Positions 8,314 to 19,041 are shown, numbered from the stretch's first letter. The stretch is DNA of 64,000 nucleotides from Pseudomonas syringae (GCF_000737245.1 NZ_JPQU01000015.1:62001-126000), one strand, 5' to 3'. Notes: generated from the sequence alone by a model not told the origin. Numbers and translations: made by a program.

Positions 8314-11300
8314 TTAGTCCAGCAGCCAGCCATTAACCCAGTATTGCAAATTTTCCCCGCGCAACATGAAGTCGCGCAGCACGGCCTCACGCAACTCATC
8401 ACCCATACGATAACTGGCATCGGGATCGGACAAGTGCATTCGAATCGCCTGCAACCACTCCTGGGTACTGTTGGAATAGACGCGAGTACAAGGCAGATGC
8501 CCCCGGTATGCCTCTGTATCGGAACAGATCACCGGGTAACCGCAAGCGCCATACTCCAATAATCGCAGGTTACTCTTGCAGTCATTGAAGATGTGGAACT
8601 CCAGCGGCGCCAGCGCAAGGTCCAGATTCAGGCTTGCCAGCTTCGCCGGGTATGTCTCCAGGCTGATACCCGGGTGAAATTCATGAATGTAGGGTTTGAG
8701 TGAATCGGGACACATACCAAACAGCACCCACTCGACTTCGTCGGCCAGTTCGCGCACGACTTCGGCGATAACATCCAGGTCCCCCCGGTGACTGGTCCCC
8801 CCACCCCAGCCCACTCGCGGCTTGCTCGACGTACGACGTTTGCTGTGCAGGTTGCTCCACAGATGGGTTGCCAACATATTGGGCACGACTCGGATATCGC
8901 TGTGCATGCCTTTTAGTGCTTGAGCCAGGGGATAGGTAGACACGACAACCCGATCACACAAACCAATGCCAAGCCGCAAGTTCGCCTCGATATCCCGTGG
9001 CATTGTGCGGACATGATCATTCTTGGCTGGAACTTTGACGACGTAGTCATCCAGTTCAAAAATACGCATTGCCTGGGAATGGGCCTTTACAGTTCTAACG
9101 CTGGGAATCTTGACATCGGAATAGCAACCCTGGAAAACCACGACATCCGGTGATTGTCGCTGCAGCTCTACGATCGAAGGCGCGTCAAAGGCCGAGCGCC
9201 CCACTACACGGCCTGCTGCCTGCAACTCAAGGAACGGCTGGGTAACGCGGTAATGTCCCACGGCGCCAGTGTTTATCGCCAATGCCAGGATAGAAGGCTC
9301 ACGCCGGCCACAAAACGGATCCCAACCAGAAATTCGCCCTGGATCCAGATTGAAACTCCGATCGCTGTCCAGTTTGAGGTTCTGATTGTAGGCAGGATCC
9401 TTGGCGATGACTGGCAGCCAGCGCTCATAAAAGCGTTGCTGCTCGCCTTCAACCCGGTCGGGAAAATTAACGGTGGCGGAACTCGCCAGTGGCTCGAGCC
9501 AGACAACGGTAGCATCAGGCGCCCATACCACCACATAACCGCTCTGACCGATCCTTAGACACAAATCGATGTCTTGAAGACCCTGACTGAAAGCGCCCGC
9601 ATCCATCCCTTGCGCAGCGTCAAATATATTCTTGCGAACCATCATGCAATTACCGCTGACTGCACTCCAGTTTTGCGCTAATTGCAGCCTGTGCATGTAG
9701 CCCTGCTCATTGACGGGAGCATTCGAAAAAGGCTTACCGGCAAGCCCTTCCATACCCAGGACCATACCTGCATGGAGGATATGACCTCCCGCACTCAGTA
9801 TTCTGCCCCCTACAACTCCGACCTCCGGACGTTGGGCATGATTGAGCAGGCTATTTAGCCAGGCCGGATCATGAATGATGATGTTCGGGCTGAGGAAGAC
9901 CAGATAGTCGCCGCGGGCATGGCGGGCCGCATAGTTAAAAGTCGCAGCCTCATTGAGGCTGCCTTCGTATGCGAGCACTTGCAGCTTGTCACTTCCCAAA
10001 GCCCCCATCGCGGCAAGCCAATCTCTGGCTTCGCTGCTTTCGCTGGCCTTATCCACGATCAGAACTTCGTAATTCAAATACTCCGTCTTGCTCAACAGAC
10101 TATCGACACAACGCTCGAGCGCTCTGAGCTGATCTTTGGTAGAAATTATGATTGAGACCAGTGGCTGCTCCGCGTGCAGGTACTGCACCTCGTTAAGCAG
10201 TTGCATTTGACTGTGATGAATCAAATGTTCAATGCCAATACGCTGCAGATGCGCTGAAAGCACTGGTTCGCTTTGCTCGATCACATCTGGCAAAGACAGC
10301 CAGTCGGCATAGGAAAAACTGGACTCAACCAGTATTTCCGCAATGTGTTCCACCCCTTGAGGCCCCTTACTCTCCACCAGACGCCAAAGTGCATCATGAG
10401 GGGAAAGCTCCCGGTATTCTGGGTTGAAGCCGTCTATTTCCAGCACCGACTGACGGTCAAACGCCAAAGCACGGCCAACGTAAGGATAACCACGCAACAA
10501 GTCGAGATTGAAATCGGGTTTGAAAACCGATTCCACCGACTCATCTTCATCCAGAGCGCCCTCATCGCTGTATACACAAACCAGCTGCGGCATGTGAACG
10601 ATACGCTCGGCCAGAATCATCAACGCCGGTGACCTGAGCCGATCACCCGCACGCAGCAGATAAAACCAGTCTGCATTTTCCAGCGTCGGTAGGACGTCAT
10701 TGAGCTGTCGCGCCCAGTTGGGCTCAAGTGGAAACTGCACAACGTCGATGCTTGCGCCATTGACGGCATTGCTCAGCAGCACGACAGCTTCGACGGCGTA
10801 GTCCTGGCTGGCAATGCTTTGCAGTGTCAGATCGAGCAGGTAAGCGTCGTTCTGGACATCAATGACCACCGTCACAATACGCGGGCGTCGGGTCCATGAG
10901 GCAGCCCGACGTTTATTGAGTTGTTTCTGCTGGGGGCTGAACTGCCTGCATGCGAGCCATTGAGCATACAGCTGAAGAAAACTTTCGCTTTCGGTGCCGA
11001 CGCGGCTGTTCAACACACCCTGACGGTCGGCCATCACCGCGTAAAGGTGGAACTCCTCCCACTCAACCTCTTGGTCCTCTACGTTCACACCACGCTTTTT
11101 ATGACGGACCCAACCAGCCAGAGGGGCGCTCTCGCAGATACGGGCGGCCAGCATCGACCGGATCCATCCCCATTCCTGGCTGGTTTTTGCATAGATACCG
11201 GGCTGATTGGTAAAACGCCCGGGATGCATGCGTTCAGTACTTTCTATGCTAATGAGTTCAATCAGATTGCCCCGGCGGAGCAAGCAGATAAATAAAGCAA

Positions 11301-11892
11301 AATCCAGCAGTGCGACAAACCCTTGGCCGTCCTGAGCCAGCGATGGCAAATACTCCAGAACATCGCTGCGGCGCATCAGAGCGCCACTGAAGCCACCGAG
11401 CAAATTACGCGGAGCCTTCTCGAACATCGCCAGTAAATCCGTACCTTTGTAGGCAGCGCTATATGGCGAAAAGCCAACGTTCGCCATGCGCAGGGGGAGT
11501 ACATAGTCATTCATATCGACTATATGCCGCTTGGCAATTACCAGAGTTGCATCATCGTATTCCTGCAGCGTAATAGTCTGCTGGTTGATGCAGCTCGGCG
11601 CAATCCAGTCATCGTCACAGAGAAACTTGATGAACTCGCCCTGCGCCTCTTCCAGGCAGCGCAGGAAGTTGCGCTGCAGCCCTAGACGCTGAACATTGGC
11701 CACATAACGGCAATTAACCGGGGACGGTAGCAGTTCGTCGTAGATCGATTTGATCTCACCTGTTGCGCAGTCGTCGCAAACGATAATTTCGAGATTTTCA
11801 TAGGTCTGATCGAGAGCGCTCTGCAACGCTACACGGAAGAAGAGCGGGTTTAAGGCAGGGATGACAATGCTGACAAGGGGAGATGAATTCAC
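8314..11892 (-). CDS. fgt1: Flagellin glycosyltransferase, four-module (fgt1 type)
   Basis: An 1192-residue protein with four modules. A GT2 domain comes first (about 5-240, SPLVSIVIPALNPLF, with acid triplet FLCDDDW as the likely metal/nucleotide site). A second GT-A-like segment spans about 335-560. A second full GT2 spans about 578-850 (QPLVSIIISTKDQ). A GT-B-type C-terminal module spans about 867-1192, with RVGWGGGTSHRGDLD and the PLEFHIFNDCKSNLRLLEYGACGYPVI-like donor-binding region. Family knowledge and synteny with P. syringae fgt1 indicate transfer of the first sugar(s) to flagellin Ser/Thr residues. The gene is 92 bases after flgL and 67 bases before the fgt2-type gene, so the flgF-L transcript may continue into it. 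Confidence 0.87.
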   Translation of the reverse strand: MNSSPLVSIVIPALNPLFFRVALQSALDQTYENLEIIVCDDCATGEIKSIYDELLPSPVNCRYVANVQRLGLQRNFLRCLEEAQGEFIKFLCDDDWIAPSCINQQTITLQEYDDATLVIAKRHIVDMNDYVLPLRMANVGFSPYSAAYKGTDLLAMFEKAPRNLLGGFSGALMRRSDVLEYLPSLAQDGQGFVALLDFALFICLLRRGNLIELISIESTERMHPGRFTNQPGIYAKTSQEWGWIRSMLAARICESAPLAGWVRHKKRGVNVEDQEVEWEEFHLYAVMADRQGVLNSRVGTESESFLQLYAQWLACRQFSPQQKQLNKRRAASWTRRPRIVTVVIDVQNDAYLLDLTLQSIASQDYAVEAVVLLSNAVNGASIDVVQFPLEPNWARQLNDVLPTLENADWFYLLRAGDRLRSPALMILAERIVHMPQLVCVYSDEGALDEDESVESVFKPDFNLDLLRGYPYVGRALAFDRQSVLEIDGFNPEYRELSPHDALWRLVESKGPQGVEHIAEILVESSFSYADWLSLPDVIEQSEPVLSAHLQRIGIEHLIHHSQMQLLNEVQYLHAEQPLVSIIISTKDQLRALERCVDSLLSKTEYLNYEVLIVDKASESSEARDWLAAMGALGSDKLQVLAYEGSLNEAATFNYAARHARGDYLVFLSPNIIIHDPAWLNSLLNHAQRPEVGVVGGRILSAGGHILHAGMVLGMEGLAGKPFSNAPVNEQGYMHRLQLAQNWSAVSGNCMMVRKNIFDAAQGMDAGAFSQGLQDIDLCLRIGQSGYVVVWAPDATVVWLEPLASSATVNFPDRVEGEQQRFYERWLPVIAKDPAYNQNLKLDSDRSFNLDPGRISGWDPFCGRREPSILALAINTGAVGHYRVTQPFLELQAAGRVVGRSAFDAPSIVELQRQSPDVVVFQGCYSDVKIPSVRTVKAHSQAMRIFELDDYVVKVPAKNDHVRTMPRDIEANLRLGIGLCDRVVVSTYPLAQALKGMHSDIRVVPNMLATHLWSNLHSKRRTSSKPRVGWGGGTSHRGDLDVIAEVVRELADEVEWVLFGMCPDSLKPYIHEFHPGISLETYPAKLASLNLDLALAPLEFHIFNDCKSNLRLLEYGACGYPVICSDTEAYRGHLPCTRVYSNSTQEWLQAIRMHLSDPDASYRMGDELREAVLRDFMLRGENLQYWVNGWLLD

Positions 11893-11906
11893 AGTGCGGA
11901 CTCACG

Positions 11907-11943
11907 AGCGGAGAAGAACCAGCCAGTCGACTGGTTCTCCGCT
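11907..11943 (-). other. Strong hairpin between flgL and fgt1
   Basis: The outer stem AGCGGAGAA / TTCTCCGCT extends inward with CCAG/CTGG, with a small bulge, and lies about 14 bases before the fgt1 ATG. In the minus-strand RNA the T run comes before the stem, not after, so it is not a standard terminator. It could be a processing or attenuation site. Confidence 0.5.
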
Positions 11944-11984
11944 CCGCTGAAAAAAAAACGGTCAATGCGCGTACGCTAGCGTTT

Positions 11985-13772
11985 TTACAGCTGGCTGAAC
12001 AGATTCAACTTGGATAGCTGCGTAAAGACGGTCTGCGACGCCTGCAGCATAGTTTGCTGCAGCGTCAGACGCGTGGTGGCTTCAACCAGATCCGAGTTGA
12101 CGATCTTGCCCGACTCCAATTCGTTGTTGCCCATAAGCAACTCGTTGGTAGTGCCTTGAGCGTCTGCAGCGACTAGATTCGCGCCACCAATGGATCGCGC
12201 CGTCGAAGCGGTCTCGATGTTATTGGTGATGTTGCCCAGAGCAGCGGTCAAGGCCGCATTGATCCCCTGCGCAACAGTCACATCCCCGTTGCTGGGGGTA
12301 GACATCGCTTTGATTGCTGCTGACAAGGTATTGAGTACGTTCTGAGTCTGATGATTGCCAGCTTGAACCGTATAAACGTCGCCGTCGGCAGGGGGGTTGC
12401 CGGCCATAGTGAACTCGACACCTGCAGCTTTCACTACCGCACCGGAGATAGTGCCGGTGCCGACCCTGGTGTCGCCCGTGTTATAGGGAGCATTGTAAAG
12501 CTCATAGCCATCGGTGGACGAATAACGCAGGGTCACTGCCGGGTTGGTCGGGTCATTAAATGTATCGCCGTCGGCTGGGGTACCTGGCACAGTGAATTTA
12601 TTCGCGCCCGCACTTACCAAAGTGCTAGTCGCCACTGCTGCGCCTGTGGCAACTGGAGTATTACCTACAGCGTACGGTGAAGCATAAAGCTCATAACCAT
12701 TGGTGCCGGAGTATCGAAGCGTCGCACCGCTATTGGGAAAGGTATTGTTGAAAGCGGTTTTATCAGCTGCGCTCGAGCCAATCTCCGACTTGCTGATGGT
12801 GGTCGATGAGACGTTACCCGGGCTACGCGAGGTAGTGATGCTATCCAGCGTGGACGCTACTGTGTAGGTGCGCGTCGGAACCGTCAGCGCCGCAGTCGCC
12901 GCCGCTGGCGAGGCCTTATCGGTCGCGGACAAATTGATGTTCAGGTTCATCTCGATGCCGCGGAACGTAAACGACTGGGTATCGCTTTTGCTGTAATCGA
13001 AGACCCCTGCGGTCGACGCCTGGGAAGTTACATCGTTACCACCTTTGTCAGTGATCTTGAACTGCGTACCACTGGTGAAGCTGATCGAATAAGGCTCGCC
13101 ACCCTGGAAGGCGTCGTTGTAGGAATTGATCGACTTCAAAAACCCGCCGGAAAGCGCAACTTTGCCGTCGCTCGGCCCGCTGGTCAACGTCGAGGAAGTA
13201 CGTACGGAACCCGCCGACTTCTCGAAAGCTTCAAACCCGGTAACATTACTCGGTAACTTCAGGCCGTCACCGACGGCGAGATCAATCGTGGTCTGGTCGC
13301 CGGCATAGCTGTAGGTTCCGTCGGAATTCAGCATGTAAGGCGGAGTCGATGATTTGCTTCCGGAAAAGATGTACTGCCCGTTGGAATCTTGGGTGTTCAT
13401 CAACCCCAGAATCTGGCTCTGCAGCTGTTTGAGCTCACCAGCAGTGGAAATACGGTCAGCTTCGGTGTAGGAGCCATTACCCCCTTTGACGATCAACTCG
13501 CGGGCGGCCTGCATCGAAGAAATGATGCTGTCCAGCGCCGTCTCACTGTTCGAGGTGTTGGTGTTGATCACGCTGATGTTCGATTTGTACTGCGTCAGCA
13601 TTGAGTTCTGCTGAGCCAGTTGCAGAACACGTGCAGCGCCAACAGGATCATCGCTCGATGTATTGAGCTTGATACCGCTGGAAACTTCCTCGCCAGTCTT
13701 GACCACGTTGGCGTAGCTACGCTGATAATTCTGGGTCGAAACTTCGTAAAACTGTGTAGTGGAAATACGCAT
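11985..13772 (-). CDS. flgL: Hook-filament junction protein FlgL with an internal duplicated segment
   Basis: A 595-residue hook-associated protein 3. The N-terminus (MRISTTQFYEVSTQNYQRSY) and C-terminus (TTRLTLQQTMLQASQTVFTQLSKLNLF) are the conserved D0/D1 parts that join hook and filament. The protein is much longer than usual (roughly 300-440 residues in the family). The extra length includes two consecutive units of about 61 residues (about 343-404 and 405-466), each with TLRYS-x-T-GYELY-x-x-PY and ending in PADGD. The gene is last of flgF-L and follows flgK by 12 bases. Confidence 0.95.
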   Translation of the reverse strand: MRISTTQFYEVSTQNYQRSYANVVKTGEEVSSGIKLNTSSDDPVGAARVLQLAQQNSMLTQYKSNISVINTNTSNSETALDSIISSMQAARELIVKGGNGSYTEADRISTAGELKQLQSQILGLMNTQDSNGQYIFSGSKSSTPPYMLNSDGTYSYAGDQTTIDLAVGDGLKLPSNVTGFEAFEKSAGSVRTSSTLTSGPSDGKVALSGGFLKSINSYNDAFQGGEPYSISFTSGTQFKITDKGGNDVTSQASTAGVFDYSKSDTQSFTFRGIEMNLNINLSATDKASPAAATAALTVPTRTYTVASTLDSITTSRSPGNVSSTTISKSEIGSSAADKTAFNNTFPNSGATLRYSGTNGYELYASPYAVGNTPVATGAAVATSTLVSAGANKFTVPGTPADGDTFNDPTNPAVTLRYSSTDGYELYNAPYNTGDTRVGTGTISGAVVKAAGVEFTMAGNPPADGDVYTVQAGNHQTQNVLNTLSAAIKAMSTPSNGDVTVAQGINAALTAALGNITNNIETASTARSIGGANLVAADAQGTTNELLMGNNELESGKIVNSDLVEATTRLTLQQTMLQASQTVFTQLSKLNLFSQL

Positions 13773-13784
13773 GATTTACGACTC

Positions 13785-15854
13785 CTAAATACTGTTGATC
13801 AGCGTGCTGAAAATGGATTGAGCCGCCTTGATAATTTGCGAAGACGCGGTGTAGTACTGCTGATACTTGATCAGATTGGCAGCCTCTTCATCCAGCGACA
13901 CGCCTGACACCGAATCGCGCGCAGACTTCGCCTGGGTCACCACGGCGGCAGTAGCCGTCACGTCGCTTTTGGCCTGGCTGGCAAGAGTGCCCACAGAAGA
14001 AACCAGATCGCCATACGCACCAGACAGGCTGGTGCCTACCCCGCCATTGGTGACGCCGACGGTCTTGGCGGTTTGTAAAGCAACGGCAGCCGTTGCATTT
14101 CGGTTGTCCGCAGAGCCTGCGCCGGTCATGCCGATGCTGAAGGTGTCGTTCGCTTGCGGGGTCCCGGAGATGGTCATCTCGACAGTCAATGCCGTTTGAC
14201 TGTTCGGCGTCGTGCTTTTGTCCGTATAACCCACATTGAGCTTGATCGAGTTAGTCTGGCCCTGAATGATGGTGCCGGTGATGGCGTTACCACTCTGGTC
14301 CAACACAGGATCGCCCGAGGCATTGAGCAACGAATAGCTCTGGACACCACCGGTGGCAGCGCCCATGACCAGACGCATCGGCGTTGAACCTTTGATCGCA
14401 TTCTGCCAATCGTTCAGTTTGGTCGTGTTGTAGATATCCGGTGCACTGGTAATCGTCGGCTGGGTGAACCCACCGGTGCCGCTGTTACCGGCGCCCGCAG
14501 TGGCAGTCAGGGGCGCTGCTGCAGCAATGTCTTTCGGGTCGGTCAAGGCCACCGCAATGCCAGACGCACCGTTACCTGCCGGTGAGACTTTGAACCTGTC
14601 ACCGGCGGCTAACGTAGAGGGAAGAGGGTCATGAAGGCTCATCTTGAAGCCATCAAACTCTTTGGGCGGGTTATCACTCAACGCCCCCGTGCCCACGAGG
14701 TCACCATTAGGCAGACGACGCATGGTGTAACTGTCGCCGTCGGAACCGATAGTGACTTCGTAATCGTCGGCTGTCAGCGCGCTGGAATTGGAGATGGTCA
14801 CGTCCAGGTTGCCGGAGCCTGGAGAGTTGGTGGATGCTCCAATACTGCGTTGACTGATCAACGCAGCGCTGTTGATGTTGTTGAACAGCGCCGAACCGGG
14901 ATTGCCCTTGCTGTCGATGCCTTGGCTGAGCTGACTGTTGATCTTGTCGGCCAGCACGATGGCAACCCGCCCAAGCTCGTTGCCCGCCGGGGTCAATACT
15001 TCCGAACGATAACGCAGCAGCCCACCGATGGACCCGCCGGAAAGAACCGACGTCACGTCGGTGGTAGTGTGCCCATAGGCAATCTGCAGGCTGTACTGCA
15101 GCGGATCTGCCTTGCTTGGCGTCGCCGTCATTTGGTAAGAGGTTCCGGCGCTGACCAGCGACTGCCCTGTACCGGTATAAACGTCGTAATTGCCGTTGCT
15201 CTCAATGACCTTCACGCCTACCAGCTGATTGAGCTGGCGAACCGCTTCACCGCGCGAGTCGAGCAAGCTGTTGGGCGATGTATTGCCGGCAGAGGCCTGG
15301 GCAATCTGCTTGTTCAGGCTGGCAATCGTCGTCGTCAGCTCATTGACCTGAGACGTAAAGCTATCTAGCTGAGCATTGACGTTTTCGTTTTGCGAGGACA
15401 GCTGCCCAGCCACCGAATTAAATCGGGCAGCCAGGGCATTGGCTTGGGTCAGGAATGCGGAACGCTCGGCAGACTGCGTCGGGCTCCTCCCAATAGCCTG
15501 CAAGTCAGTGAAGAACTTCGACAGCTGCGCCGCCACGCCGGTCGTTGTGTCAGAGAGCAATGTATCGGTCTTGCCGGCTTGCCCGGAATAGGCGACCGCA
15601 TCAGCGCTAAGCGCGGTGCTGGATTGCAACTGGGCATCGAGATAGCTGTTATAGATGCGGCGCACATCGGAGAGCGTCGTGCCCGTGCCGATGAAGCCAA
15701 CACCCAGGCCGATATTGCGCTGTGCCGATGCAGTAGTCATCACCTGCTGACGAGAATAACCGGCGGTATCCACGTTGGCCGTGTTGTTACCGATGGTATT
15801 GATCGCAGCGCTGCTGGCGTTAATCCCGGACAACCCAATTGATAGCAGTGACAT
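13785..15854 (-). CDS. flgK: Hook-associated protein FlgK
   Basis: A 689-residue HAP1. The N-terminus (SLLSIGLSGINASSAAINTIGNNTANVDTAGYSRQ) is the flagellar rod/hook motif region, and the C-terminus (SLDEEAANLIKYQQYYTASSQIIKAAQSIFSTLINSI) matches the FlgK D0 helix. FlgK sits between hook and FlgL and is exported by the flagellar type III system. The middle is Gly/Thr/Ser-rich and variable. Length is in the usual Pseudomonas range. It begins 10 bases after the flgJ stop. Confidence 0.97.
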   Translation of the reverse strand: MSLLSIGLSGINASSAAINTIGNNTANVDTAGYSRQQVMTTASAQRNIGLGVGFIGTGTTLSDVRRIYNSYLDAQLQSSTALSADAVAYSGQAGKTDTLLSDTTTGVAAQLSKFFTDLQAIGRSPTQSAERSAFLTQANALAARFNSVAGQLSSQNENVNAQLDSFTSQVNELTTTIASLNKQIAQASAGNTSPNSLLDSRGEAVRQLNQLVGVKVIESNGNYDVYTGTGQSLVSAGTSYQMTATPSKADPLQYSLQIAYGHTTTDVTSVLSGGSIGGLLRYRSEVLTPAGNELGRVAIVLADKINSQLSQGIDSKGNPGSALFNNINSAALISQRSIGASTNSPGSGNLDVTISNSSALTADDYEVTIGSDGDSYTMRRLPNGDLVGTGALSDNPPKEFDGFKMSLHDPLPSTLAAGDRFKVSPAGNGASGIAVALTDPKDIAAAAPLTATAGAGNSGTGGFTQPTITSAPDIYNTTKLNDWQNAIKGSTPMRLVMGAATGGVQSYSLLNASGDPVLDQSGNAITGTIIQGQTNSIKLNVGYTDKSTTPNSQTALTVEMTISGTPQANDTFSIGMTGAGSADNRNATAAVALQTAKTVGVTNGGVGTSLSGAYGDLVSSVGTLASQAKSDVTATAAVVTQAKSARDSVSGVSLDEEAANLIKYQQYYTASSQIIKAAQSIFSTLINSI

Positions 15855-15864
15855 GATTAAAACC

Positions 15865-17100
15865 TTATAAAGTCGTGGAAGAGCCAGCGGCGGCGGCGTA
15901 GTTCTGGTAACTCTTCATCTGTTTTGCAATCTGCGAAATCTTGCTGGCATAGTCCGGGTCAGTGGCGTATCCGGCCTTCTGCAATTCTTTTACAAACTGC
16001 TCTGGGTTATCGGCCGAATTCACGACTTCTTTATAGCGATTGTTGTTCTGCAACAGGCTGACAAGGTCATGGAAGCTGTCGGCGTAGGAGTCGTATGAGC
16101 GGAAGTCCGCCGTCTCCTTGACCATTTTGCCCTCACGAAACTCGCTGGTAATCGCCCGTGCCTGACCGCCATTCCAATTACCGGTGGCCTTGATGCCAAA
16201 CAGGTTGTGGCTGCTGCTGCCATCTTGCTGACGCATGATCGATTTGCCCCAGCCGGTTTCCAGCGCGGCCTGAGCCACCAGCACCGAAGGATCGACGCCG
16301 ATACGGGCGGCCGCGTCCTTGGCCAGCGGCAACATGGTCGCCATGAACTCGTCGGAATTGCTGAACGCTTTCTTGCCTGGCGCCAGCGGCGGCTGCGCCA
16401 TGCTGCGCACGTACTGCTGCGTGGCGGGCGCCAGGTTCGGGTCCATGGTCCAGTCGCCGTTGCTGCCATTGGTTGCCGTCGACGCTGTCGCGGCGGTGCG
16501 CGCGGTCGGCGACAGGACATTGGCGGCGGCCGGCACAATGCCCGCCAGCAAGCGATCGGTGAGTTTGCTTGGCAACGAAAGACGTCGCGAGTTAAGCGCT
16601 GCCATATCGTTGCGCCCTTCCACACCGGCATGAGCAGCCGCCGCAGCGTCGCCGGCAGCCGAACGCGTCGCCCACAGCGGACGCTGATAAACGCCGGTGG
16701 CGGTGGCAGTAGTAGCGGTTTTCGTATCAGTAACCGGCGTTTCAGTGCCAGCCGCTGCGGTTTGCATATTCTTAGTCTTGGACAGCTGACGCATCAGCAC
16801 ATCCTGCAGGCCGATACCGTTGCCCTTGCTGGACATGGTCACGGCCAGCTGCTGGTCGTACATTTCCTGATACTGCCGGGTTGCCGGCGTATTCATCGGG
16901 TTGTCTTTGGCCAGCACTTCGTTGGCCTGGCGCATCCCCTTGAGCATCTGGCTGACGAACAGCGACTCGAACTCCTGCGCGACCTTCTTCAGGTTGGCGT
17001 CGCTGTTCTTGTCGCCATTCTTCAAGGCGCTCAACCGATTGAGGTCAGTGTAAGCCCCCGAATCCATGCTTGAAGGAACCGCGCTCTTAGGCATATCCAT
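15865..17100 (-). CDS. flgJ: FlgJ, rod-binding protein and peptidoglycan hydrolase
   Basis: A 411-residue two-domain protein. The N-terminal rod-capping domain (about 30-110) has KKVAQEFESLFVSQMLKGMRQA. A long Ala/Thr-rich linker follows (about 115-240). The C-terminal glucosaminidase-type muralytic domain (about 245-400) has VLVAQAALETGWGKSIM with the catalytic Glu, and HNLFGIKATG. It opens the cell wall so that the rod can pass. The ATG at 17100 has GAGGAA 7 bases upstream; an in-frame TTG at 17106 is less likely. The protein is longer than enterobacterial FlgJ (about 313) because of the linker. Confidence 0.95.
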   Translation of the reverse strand: MDMPKSAVPSSMDSGAYTDLNRLSALKNGDKNSDANLKKVAQEFESLFVSQMLKGMRQANEVLAKDNPMNTPATRQYQEMYDQQLAVTMSSKGNGIGLQDVLMRQLSKTKNMQTAAAGTETPVTDTKTATTATATGVYQRPLWATRSAAGDAAAAAHAGVEGRNDMAALNSRRLSLPSKLTDRLLAGIVPAAANVLSPTARTAATASTATNGSNGDWTMDPNLAPATQQYVRSMAQPPLAPGKKAFSNSDEFMATMLPLAKDAAARIGVDPSVLVAQAALETGWGKSIMRQQDGSSSHNLFGIKATGNWNGGQARAITSEFREGKMVKETADFRSYDSYADSFHDLVSLLQNNNRYKEVVNSADNPEQFVKELQKAGYATDPDYASKISQIAKQMKSYQNYAAAAGSSTTL

Positions 17101-17111
17101 GGACAACTTCC

Positions 17112-18221
17112 TCAGATCACGATCAGGTCGGCTTGCAACGCGCCGGCCTGTTTGAGTGCTTCAAGGATCGCCATCAAGTCGCCCGGGGCTGCGCCCACCT
17201 GGTTAACAGCGCGCACAATCTCATCCAGCGTGGTGCCAGGGCCGAACTTGAACATCGGGTGCAGTTCCTGGGCAGCGTTGACTCGGGAGCGAGGCACTAC
17301 TGCCGTCTGCCCACCGGACAACGCACCCGGCTGGCTGACAATCGGGTCTTCGGTGATGGTCACGGTCAGGCTGCCGTGAGTCACAGCGGCAGGTGAAACC
17401 TTGACGTTCTGGCCGATCACGATGGTGCCGGTACGGGAGTTGATGATGACCTTTGCCGCAGTCTGGCCCGGATCGATTTCGAGGTTTTCCAGCACCGACA
17501 GATAGTCGACGCGCTGCCCCGGATCCAGTGGCGCGGTGACTCGCACCGAACCACCGTCCAGTGCCTGAGCCACGCCCGGGCCGAGCAGATCGTTGATCTT
17601 GTCCACTACGCGCTTGGCAGTGGTGAAGTCCGAGCGGTTGAGGTTCAACGTCAGCGTGTTGCCCTGGTTGAAACCGCTCGGCACGGCACGTTCCACCGAC
17701 GCACCACCAGGGATACGACCGGAAGACGGAACGTTGACGGTGATCTTCGAACCGTCGCGACCTTCGGCGTCGAAACCGCCCACCACCAAGTTGCCCTGGG
17801 CGATGGCGTAGACGTTGCCGTCGACACCTTTCATGGGCGTCATGAGCAACGCGCCGCCACGCAGGCTCTTGGAGTTACCGATCGAGGACACGGTGATGTC
17901 CACGGTCTGACCTGGTTTTGCGAACGCTGGCAAGTCAGCGTACACCGCCACTGCCGCGACGTTTTTCAACTGAACAGTGCCGGAGCCGGTCGGCACCTTG
18001 ATGCCGAACTGGGCCAGCATGTTGTTGAAGGTCTGCAAGGTAAACGGAGTCTGTGTGGTCTGGTCGCCCGTACCGTTGAGCCCCACCACCAGACCGTAGC
18101 CGATCAATTGGTTGGCCCGCACGCCGGAAATACTGGCGATGTCCTTCAGACGCTCGGCGTGTGCGCCAAACGCGGTGGACAACAGCAGTGCCGCCGCTAT
18201 CAGTTGCTTGAGCTTGATCAT
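17112..18221 (-). CDS. flgI: Flagellar P-ring protein FlgI
   Basis: A 369-residue periplasmic P-ring subunit. A signal peptide ([22 protein letters not shown]) precedes the mature start [32 protein letters not shown], which is highly conserved in the family. The C-terminus [27 protein letters not shown] is equally typical. The start at 18221 is 13 bases after the flgH stop and begins the signal peptide; an upstream in-frame start (18383) would overlap flgH and spoil the signal. Confidence 0.98.
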   Translation of the reverse strand: MIKLKQLIAAALLLSTAFGAHAERLKDIASISGVRANQLIGYGLVVGLNGTGDQTTQTPFTLQTFNNMLAQFGIKVPTGSGTVQLKNVAAVAVYADLPAFAKPGQTVDITVSSIGNSKSLRGGALLMTPMKGVDGNVYAIAQGNLVVGGFDAEGRDGSKITVNVPSSGRIPGGASVERAVPSGFNQGNTLTLNLNRSDFTTAKRVVDKINDLLGPGVAQALDGGSVRVTAPLDPGQRVDYLSVLENLEIDPGQTAAKVIINSRTGTIVIGQNVKVSPAAVTHGSLTVTITEDPIVSQPGALSGGQTAVVPRSRVNAAQELHPMFKFGPGTTLDEIVRAVNQVGAAPGDLMAILEALKQAGALQADLIVI

Positions 18222-18234
18222 GTCTATCCCGCTA

Positions 18235-18948
18235 TCAGAAAGGGAACAACGGGCTGAGGAAGAACCGATCAAACCAGCCTGGCTGGCTGGAGTCGGCAAA
18301 TGCACCAGTACCTGAATACGTAATGCGCGCATCGGCCACACGGGTGGACGAAACGGTGTTATCGGTAGCGATGTCATCGGCACGAACCAGACCCGCGATG
18401 CGCACCAGTTCGTCGCCGGTGTTAAGCGTCATCCACTTCTCGCCGCGGACCGCGAGAATGCCGTTGGGCATCACATCAGCAACCGTTACGGTGACCGAAC
18501 CGGTCAAACTGTTGCTCTGCGCGGCCTTGCCGTCACCGGAGCTGTTGCGTGAGCCGTCGTAACCAGCGCCGAGACTCAGGTCATTGCCGCCGATCGGGTT
18601 GTTAGTGGTCAGACCCGAGCCGAACAGCGAGGTGAGGCCAATGTTCGCGGAGCTGTTCTTTTTGATCGCCGAAGTCGCCGCCTTGCTGGCTGCCATCCGC
18701 TCGGAAAGCGTGATGGTGATGATGTCACCGACCCGGAATGCCTTGCGATCGCCATACAGATTCTGTTCGAAACCCGCCTGATAGATCGAGCCGTTGTTCG
18801 CCGCTGCGGGCAACGGCGTGCGCGGCATCACCGGCGCGTAATAAGGGTCATTAGGCTTGGCGGAAGGCGCGACACAGCCAGTCAACAGCGCTGCCCCACA
18901 CAGGGCAGTGACCAACACAGAAAACCGCAGAACAGGAAGCCGTTTCAT
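18235..18948 (-). CDS. flgH: Flagellar L-ring lipoprotein FlgH
   Basis: A 237-residue outer-membrane lipoprotein. The signal peptide ends in the lipobox LLTGC, so the mature lipidated Cys is at about residue 25. The mature part has the FlgH pattern [23 protein letters not shown] and the [15 protein letters not shown] region. It forms the outer-membrane bushing with FlgI. It lies 93 bases after flgG and 13 before flgI. Confidence 0.97.
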   Translation of the reverse strand: MKRLPVLRFSVLVTALCGAALLTGCVAPSAKPNDPYYAPVMPRTPLPAAANNGSIYQAGFEQNLYGDRKAFRVGDIITITLSERMAASKAATSAIKKNSSANIGLTSLFGSGLTTNNPIGGNDLSLGAGYDGSRNSSGDGKAAQSNSLTGSVTVTVADVMPNGILAVRGEKWMTLNTGDELVRIAGLVRADDIATDNTVSSTRVADARITYSGTGAFADSSQPGWFDRFFLSPLFPF

Positions 18949-19041
18949 GACACTTAAAACCTCGCGGTGTAGCAGGCGCTTATGAGGCGCCTCATCAGAT
19001 TGAGCGGGTGCAGCAACAGATCAAACAGGACGATCAGCGTG

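Noticed and set aside
11903..11960. Terminator between flgL and fgt1
   Set aside because: The hairpin is strong, but the T run precedes it in the transcript, so intrinsic termination is not expected there.
16207..17073. Plus-strand frame opposite flgJ
   Set aside because: A shadow of the Ala-rich FlgJ linker; Arg- and Gly-rich nonsense composition.
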